Assembly: GCF_047030795.1 (NCBI RefSeq)
Contig: NZ_JBKYIC010000007.1
Strand: one strand, 5' to 3'
Source of the DNA: Frisingicoccus sp902471845
GTDB lineage: Bacteria > Bacillota > Clostridia > Lachnospirales > Lachnospiraceae
Length of the DNA: 64,000 nucleotides
Position 1 is the stretch's first letter. Every line of letters begins with the position of its first letter. Positions 59,841 through 64,000 of the stretch are shown here, piece after piece. The position numbers and the translations under genes were made by a program. A model generated the notes under the pieces. The model was not told the DNA's origin and searched no databases. It saw nothing but the letters and a program-made list of their open reading frames with translations.

Positions 59841-61640
59841 GTGACAGTATTTGATGAACGGATTGAAGCACTGAGGGAAGTGATGCGGGCCGAACATATC
59901 GATTTTTATCTGATACCGACGGCGGATGATCATGCCTCCGAATATGTCAGTGATTACTATAAAGTGAGAAATTATTACGCAGGTTTTACCGGTTCTGCCG
60001 GAACTCTTTTGATTGGTATGGATATGGCGGGACTCTGGACCGACGGCCGGTATTTTATCCAGGCAGAAAATCAGTTGGCGGGGAGCCAGGTCCGACTGTT
60101 CCGTATGGGCAGTGCCGACGAACCTACGCTGTTTGAATATTTGAGAGAGAATCTGCCGACAGGCGGAACGCTGGCTTTTGACGGACAGGTCGTTGATCTG
60201 GCCCAGGGGCAGGTTTATGCGGATATGCTGGCCTCAAAGCAGGGACGGGTTTTATGGGATCATGATCTGGCAGGAAGCCTCTGGAGAGAACGGCCGTCCC
60301 GTTCGTCTGAACCGGTATACATATTGGATGAAAAATATACCGGAAAGAGCCGTCGACAGAAGCTTGAAGAACTTCGGCAATATATGAAAGAAAAGGGCGG
60401 AGATACGGTCCTTCTCGCTTCCCTGGAGGATATTGCATGGCTGATGAATCTCAGGGGAAATGATGTGCGGCATACGCCGGTCTTTTTAGCCTTTGCGAGA
60501 ATCGATAAAGATAAGGTCAGTCTTTATACGGACAGCAGTGCATTTTCGGAAGAAATAACTGCAGCACTGGCAGAGGACGACATTGTATTAAAGCCTTACA
60601 TGGATGTTTACGATGAGTTAAAAACCCTTTCCGGGGAAAATCTGATGTATGATCCGGTAAAGGTAAATTATGCTCTGAGCCAGTGTGTACCGGAGGGGAT
60701 TCGGGTTCTTCCTTCGGATATCAATGAAATGATTCCGAAGTCGGTAAAAAATGAAACTGAGCTTGATAATCTGCGTCGGGTTCACATTAAAGACGGCGTG
60801 GCCGTCACTAAATTTATGTACTGGCTGAAAAAGAATGTGGGGAAAATGCCCATATCGGAAATCAGCGCTTCCGATTATCTGGAAAAACTTCGTTCGGACA
60901 TCGATACGTATCTGGATTTGAGTTTTGATACGATTTCTGCTTATAAGGCCAATGCGGCGATGATGCATTACAGTGCGACGCCGGAGACCGATACGGTGCT
61001 GGAGCCGTCAGGCATGCTTCTCGTGGATTCCGGCGGTCAATATTATGAGGGGACGACAGATATTACCCGTACCTTTATTCTTGGACCGATTTCAGAGGAA
61101 GAAAAGAAGCATTTTACCCTGGTGGCCAAGTCTATGCTGAATCTGGCAAATGCCAAATTCCTCTACGGCTGTTCTGGATATAATCTGGATATTCTGGCCC
61201 GGGGACCACTCTGGAATCTGGGAATTGATTATCAATGTGGTACGGGTCATGGGGTTGGTTATCTGCTGAGTGTCCATGAAGGACCGAATGGCTTCCGGTG
61301 GAAACGGGTGCCGGAGCGGAAGGATTTCTCTATTCTCGAGGCAGGTATGGTGACGACGGATGAGCCGGGCGTTTATATCGAAGGAAGTCATGGTATCCGT
61401 ACAGAAAACGAACTTATTTGTGTCAGAGATGAAAAAAACAGTTATGGCCAGTTTATGCGGTTTGAAATGCTGACCTGGGTGCCGATCGATCTGGACGGTA
61501 TCGATATCCGGTGGCTGAATCCGGAGGATATCGATCAGTTGAATACCTATCATCAGATGGTTTATGAAAAAATCAGTCCTTATCTGGATACCGAAGAAAG
61601 AGAATGGCTCCTGTATTATACCCGGCCATTAGGGGAATAA
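59841..61640 (+). CDS. Xaa-Pro aminopeptidase (aminopeptidase P), M24B
   Basis: 599 residues from the GTG at 59841, which has AGAGG upstream and gives the usual TVFDERIEALREVM start; ATG 59820 is in frame but adds a 7-residue head. Two creatinase N-domains (about 1-300) and the M24 domain with metal ligands in LLVDSGGQYYEGTTDITRTF (two Asp), GTGHGVGYLLSVHEG (His), DEPGVYIEG (Glu) and RTENEL (Glu). Removes N-terminal residues before proline in peptides, probably a cytosolic peptide-recycling enzyme. Normal length of the long APP form. Confidence 0.93.
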   Translation: MTVFDERIEALREVMRAEHIDFYLIPTADDHASEYVSDYYKVRNYYAGFTGSAGTLLIGMDMAGLWTDGRYFIQAENQLAGSQVRLFRMGSADEPTLFEYLRENLPTGGTLAFDGQVVDLAQGQVYADMLASKQGRVLWDHDLAGSLWRERPSRSSEPVYILDEKYTGKSRRQKLEELRQYMKEKGGDTVLLASLEDIAWLMNLRGNDVRHTPVFLAFARIDKDKVSLYTDSSAFSEEITAALAEDDIVLKPYMDVYDELKTLSGENLMYDPVKVNYALSQCVPEGIRVLPSDINEMIPKSVKNETELDNLRRVHIKDGVAVTKFMYWLKKNVGKMPISEISASDYLEKLRSDIDTYLDLSFDTISAYKANAAMMHYSATPETDTVLEPSGMLLVDSGGQYYEGTTDITRTFILGPISEEEKKHFTLVAKSMLNLANAKFLYGCSGYNLDILARGPLWNLGIDYQCGTGHGVGYLLSVHEGPNGFRWKRVPERKDFSILEAGMVTTDEPGVYIEGSHGIRTENELICVRDEKNSYGQFMRFEMLTWVPIDLDGIDIRWLNPEDIDQLNTYHQMVYEKISPYLDTEEREWLLYYTRPLGE

Positions 61641-61668
61641 TAATAGAAATTTTCAAAAGGGAACCTGA

Positions 61669-61697
61669 TAGACAAGCAGGTCTATTTATGGTATTAT
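61669..61697 (+). promoter_or_regulatory. Promoter of the transaldolase-like gene
   Basis: TAGACA (61669-61674), 17-base spacer, TATTAT (61692-61697), ~55 bases before the ATG at 61754; AGGAGGG is the ribosome site. Confidence 0.6.
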
Positions 61698-61753
61698 TTA
61701 TGATGTAATATGAGCTTAAAAAATTTATAATAAAAACCAGGAGGGAAAAATCA

Positions 61754-62407
61754 ATGAAATTTTTTATTGACACAGCGAAAGTCGATGATATTAAGAAAGC
61801 AAACGACATGGGTGTTATCTGTGGTGTAACAACAAACCCATCTTTAATTGCAAAGGAAGGCCGTGTCTTTGAAGAAGTCATTGCTGAAATCGCGTCTATC
61901 GTTGACGGACCGATCAGCGGTGAGGTTAAAGCAACAACAACAGATGCAGAAGGAATGATCGCAGAAGGACGTGCAATCGCTGCCATTCATCCAAACATGG
62001 TCGTTAAAATTCCTATGACAGCAGAAGGCTTAAAAGCTTGTAAAGTATTGTCTTCCGAAGGCATCAAAACAAACGTTACTTTGATTTTTACAGCAAACCA
62101 GGCATTACTGGCAGCAAGAGCGGGTGCAACTTACGTATCTCCGTTCCTTGGCAGACTGGATGACATTTCCACACCAGGCATTGATTTAATCCGTACAATC
62201 TCCGAAATTTTTGCTGTTGCCGGTATTGAAACAGAAATTATCGCAGCCAGCGTTCGTCATCCGATTCATGTCATTGACTGCGCACTTGCAGGCGCTGACA
62301 TTGCTACAGTTCCGTACAGCGTTATTGAACAGATGATCAAACATCCGCTGACAGATCAGGGTATTGAAAAATTCCAGGCAGACTATAAGGCTGTATTTGG
62401 TGAATAA
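61754..62407 (+). CDS. fsa: Fructose-6-phosphate aldolase / TalC-type transaldolase
   Basis: 217-residue class I aldolase of the small transaldolase family. The Schiff-base lysine is K85 (NMVVKIPMT), the same number as in E. coli FsaA. Family start FFIDTAKVDDIKKANDMG and TTNPSLIAKEGR. Members make or break fructose 6-phosphate with dihydroxyacetone or act as transaldolase, and sequence alone does not decide. Its neighbours are transketolase genes, which favours the transaldolase role in the non-oxidative pentose phosphate route. Codon choice points to high expression. Confidence 0.92.
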   Translation: MKFFIDTAKVDDIKKANDMGVICGVTTNPSLIAKEGRVFEEVIAEIASIVDGPISGEVKATTTDAEGMIAEGRAIAAIHPNMVVKIPMTAEGLKACKVLSSEGIKTNVTLIFTANQALLAARAGATYVSPFLGRLDDISTPGIDLIRTISEIFAVAGIETEIIAASVRHPIHVIDCALAGADIATVPYSVIEQMIKHPLTDQGIEKFQADYKAVFGE

Positions 62408-62434
62408 TTATTTCATACGTAACGATACTGGAAG

Positions 62435-62457
62435 AATAGCGGGAATATCCCGCTATT
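62435..62457 (+). terminator. Hairpin between aldolase and transketolase genes
   Basis: AATAGCGGGA (62435-62444) pairs perfectly with TCCCGCTATT (62448-62457), three-base loop. No T run follows (CCTATGAAG), so it may tune expression between genes rather than stop it. Confidence 0.7.
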
Positions 62458-62480
62458 CCTATGAAGAAAAGGCAGGTTAG

Positions 62481-63320
62481 ATGATGAATACAATAGAACT
62501 TCAGAAGATGGCCAACGATATCCGCAAGGGTATTGTGACGGCTGTACACAGTGCGAAATCCGGACATCCAGGCGGCTCTTTATCTGCAGCAGATATTTTC
62601 ACATATCTTTATTTTGAAGAGATGAATGTGGATCCAAAGGCGCCGGATAAAGCGGACAGAGACCGTTTTGTATTATCCAAAGGTCATGTGGCGCCGGCTT
62701 ACTATTCCACATTAGCTCATAAAGGATTTTTCCCGGTAGAGGATTTGACTACACTTCGTAAAGTTGGTTCTTATCTTCAGGGTCATCCGGATAAAAAACA
62801 TATCCCGGGTGTTGATATGTCCAGCGGTTCCCTGGGACAGGGCGTTTCCGCAGCTGTAGGAATGGCCTTATCCGCAAAATTGAGCGACGACGCTTACCGC
62901 GTGTATACACTTCTCGGCGACGGCGAGATTCAGGAAGGTCAGGTTTGGGAAGCAGCGATGTTTGCCGGTGCACGGAAGCTGGATAACCTTGTTGTTATCG
63001 TAGATAACAACGGACTTCAGATTGACGGAAATATTGAAGACGTATGTTCTCCGTATCCGATTGATAAAAAATTCGAAGCATTTAACTTCCATGTGATCAA
63101 TATTGATGGTCATGACTTTGAACAGATTGCCGCTGCGTTTGCAGAAGCACGGGCGACCAAAGGAATGCCGACAGCCATTATCGCAAAAACCGTAAAGGGC
63201 AAAGGTGTTTCCTTTATGGAAAATCAGGCAAGCTGGCATGGTACCGCACCAAATGATGAACAGTACAAAGTTGCTATGGAAGATTTGGAGAAAGTAGGTG
63301 AAGCACTGTGTCAGAAGTAA
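62481..63320 (+). CDS. Transketolase, N-terminal subunit
   Basis: 279 residues holding the thiamine diphosphate-binding (PP) half: SGHPGGSLSAADIFTYLYF, DRFVLSKGHVAPAYY, GHPDKKHIPGVDMSSGSLGQGVSAAVGMALSAK and the TPP motif GDGEIQEGQVWEA...NNGLQIDG. Works only with the following Pyr-half subunit. Two-gene transketolase is common in clostridia and archaea. ATG 62481 and an adjacent ATG 62484 are both possible; AGGCAGG is upstream. Overlaps the next gene by 13 bases. Confidence 0.95.
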   Translation: MMNTIELQKMANDIRKGIVTAVHSAKSGHPGGSLSAADIFTYLYFEEMNVDPKAPDKADRDRFVLSKGHVAPAYYSTLAHKGFFPVEDLTTLRKVGSYLQGHPDKKHIPGVDMSSGSLGQGVSAAVGMALSAKLSDDAYRVYTLLGDGEIQEGQVWEAAMFAGARKLDNLVVIVDNNGLQIDGNIEDVCSPYPIDKKFEAFNFHVINIDGHDFEQIAAAFAEARATKGMPTAIIAKTVKGKGVSFMENQASWHGTAPNDEQYKVAMEDLEKVGEALCQK

Positions 63321-64000
63321 AGAAGATTGCTACAAGAGAGAGCTATGGCAATGCGCTGACAGAACTTGGCGCAAAATATGAAAATCTGGTTGTTCTGGAC
63401 GCAGACCTTGCTGCGGCTACGAAAACAGGTGTATTTAAAAAAGCATATCCGGAACGACATATCGACTGTGGTATTGCTGAAAGTAATATGATGGGCATTG
63501 CAGCGGGACTGGCAGCTACAGGTAAGGTTCCTTTTGCAAGCACATTTGCCATGTTTGCAGCGGGACGTGCCTTTGAACAGATTCGTAACTCGATCGGTTA
63601 TCCGAAGCTGAATGTAAAAATCGGCGCTACCCATGCGGGTATTTCCGTTGGTGAAGATGGCGCAACCCATCAGTGTAATGAAGATATCGCTTTGATGCGG
63701 ACGATTCCGGGTATGGTCGTTATCAATCCGGCCGATGATGTGGAAGCAAGAGCCGCTGTCTATGCTGCCTATGAACATGAAGGCCCGGTATACATGCGTT
63801 TCGGACGTTTAGCTGTTCCGGTGATTAATGATCAACCGGATTATAAATTTGAAATCGGCAAAGGTATTACCTTAAAAGAAGGTAAAGACATGACGATCAT
63901 CGCCACCGGACTTTGTGTTTCCGAATCTCTGGAAGCAGCTAAAATGCTGGCGGCCGATGGCATCGATGCCAGAGTGATCAACATCCATACGATCAAACCA
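63308..64000 (+). CDS. Transketolase, C-terminal subunit, cut by window edge
   Basis: 231 residues present, truncated by the window end, so only about three quarters of the subunit is seen. GTG start within the end of the N-terminal subunit (SEVKKIATRESYGNALTE), with GTAGGTG ahead. Pyr-domain features: DADLAAATKTG, CGIAESNMMGIAAGLAATGKVPF, THAGISVGEDGATHQCNEDIALMRTIPGM and a following transketolase C-terminal domain start (VINIHTIKP). Partner of the gene at 62481. Confidence 0.94.
   Translation, partial: MSEVKKIATRESYGNALTELGAKYENLVVLDADLAAATKTGVFKKAYPERHIDCGIAESNMMGIAAGLAATGKVPFASTFAMFAAGRAFEQIRNSIGYPKLNVKIGATHAGISVGEDGATHQCNEDIALMRTIPGMVVINPADDVEARAAVYAAYEHEGPVYMRFGRLAVPVINDQPDYKFEIGKGITLKEGKDMTIIATGLCVSESLEAAKMLAADGIDARVINIHTIKP

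Overview
The window looks like a chromosomal segment of an anaerobic, spore-lineage Clostridia, most likely a Lachnospiraceae gut bacterium. This is inferred from gene content and order: rho-rpmE-DUF1385-prmC-prfA, PerR with a rubredoxin-first rubrerythrin, [FeFe] hydrogenases, gatCAB, a split transketolase, an ANTAR gene next to glnA, and a SpoIID-like peptidoglycan-binding protein. No rRNA, tRNA, CRISPR array, prophage or complete insertion sequence was seen. Almost all genes read on the + strand; the exceptions are an aldo/keto reductase (cut by the left edge), gdhA, a GNAT acetyltransferase and a SpoIID-like protein.

Layout. 1-3.5 kb: aldo/keto reductase, an Rpn-family nuclease gene and gdhA. 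3.7-10.9 kb: rho (with a 4 x 12-residue charged repeat insertion), rpmE, a DUF1385 membrane protein, prmC, prfA and two PLP aminotransferases including hisC. 11-13.4 kb: a DinG/XPD-type helicase with an N-terminal nuclease-like domain. 13.4-18.1 kb: a four-gene [FeFe]-hydrogenase cluster (thioredoxin-like [2Fe-2S] protein, hydrogenase-PAS sensor, SpoIIE-type phosphatase, second hydrogenase) that reads as a hydrogen/redox sensing unit. 18.2-19.4 kb: a PerR-like regulator and reverse rubrerythrin. 19.5-28.2 kb: a large MacB-like ABC transporter, metA (acetyl-CoA type), a P-type ATPase, a membrane-anchored XRE regulator and a three-domain rubrerythrin. 28.3-33.5 kb: MATE exporter, cytidylate kinase-like protein, GNAT, and four small poorly characterised genes. 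33.6-37.4 kb: response regulator, histidine kinase, ABC ATPase and permease. 37.5-49.7 kb: SpoIID-like protein, carAB, glnA with an attenuator-like leader and an ANTAR protein, a DUF4349 lipoprotein and gatCAB. 49.9-53.9 kb: sbcDC. 54-61.6 kb: GtrA, HtrA, ClpX-type ATPase, S8 subtilase, an Ala/Glu repeat protein and aminopeptidase P. 61.7 kb to the end: a transaldolase-like aldolase and the two transketolase halves, the second cut by the right edge.

How the genes work together: nitrogen assimilation (gdhA, glnA plus ANTAR), carbamoyl phosphate supply (carAB), translation fidelity and termination (prfA, prmC, rpmE, gatCAB), oxygen/peroxide defence (PerR, two rubrerythrins), hydrogen metabolism and sensing, envelope stress and proteolysis (HtrA, ClpX, S8, aminopeptidase P) and non-oxidative pentose phosphate metabolism.

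Most noteworthy signals: a dispersed 45-70 bp GC-rich repeat in four copies, one of which encodes the last 17 residues of the PerR-like protein; the hydrogenase/phosphatase sensory cluster; four TCACAA boxes spaced exactly 11 bp before htrA; promoter-plus-terminator leaders before glnA and the second rubrerythrin; and exact in-frame protein repeats in Rho, the ABC transporter and the Ala/Glu protein. All domain calls come from reading motifs by eye; no database search was run.
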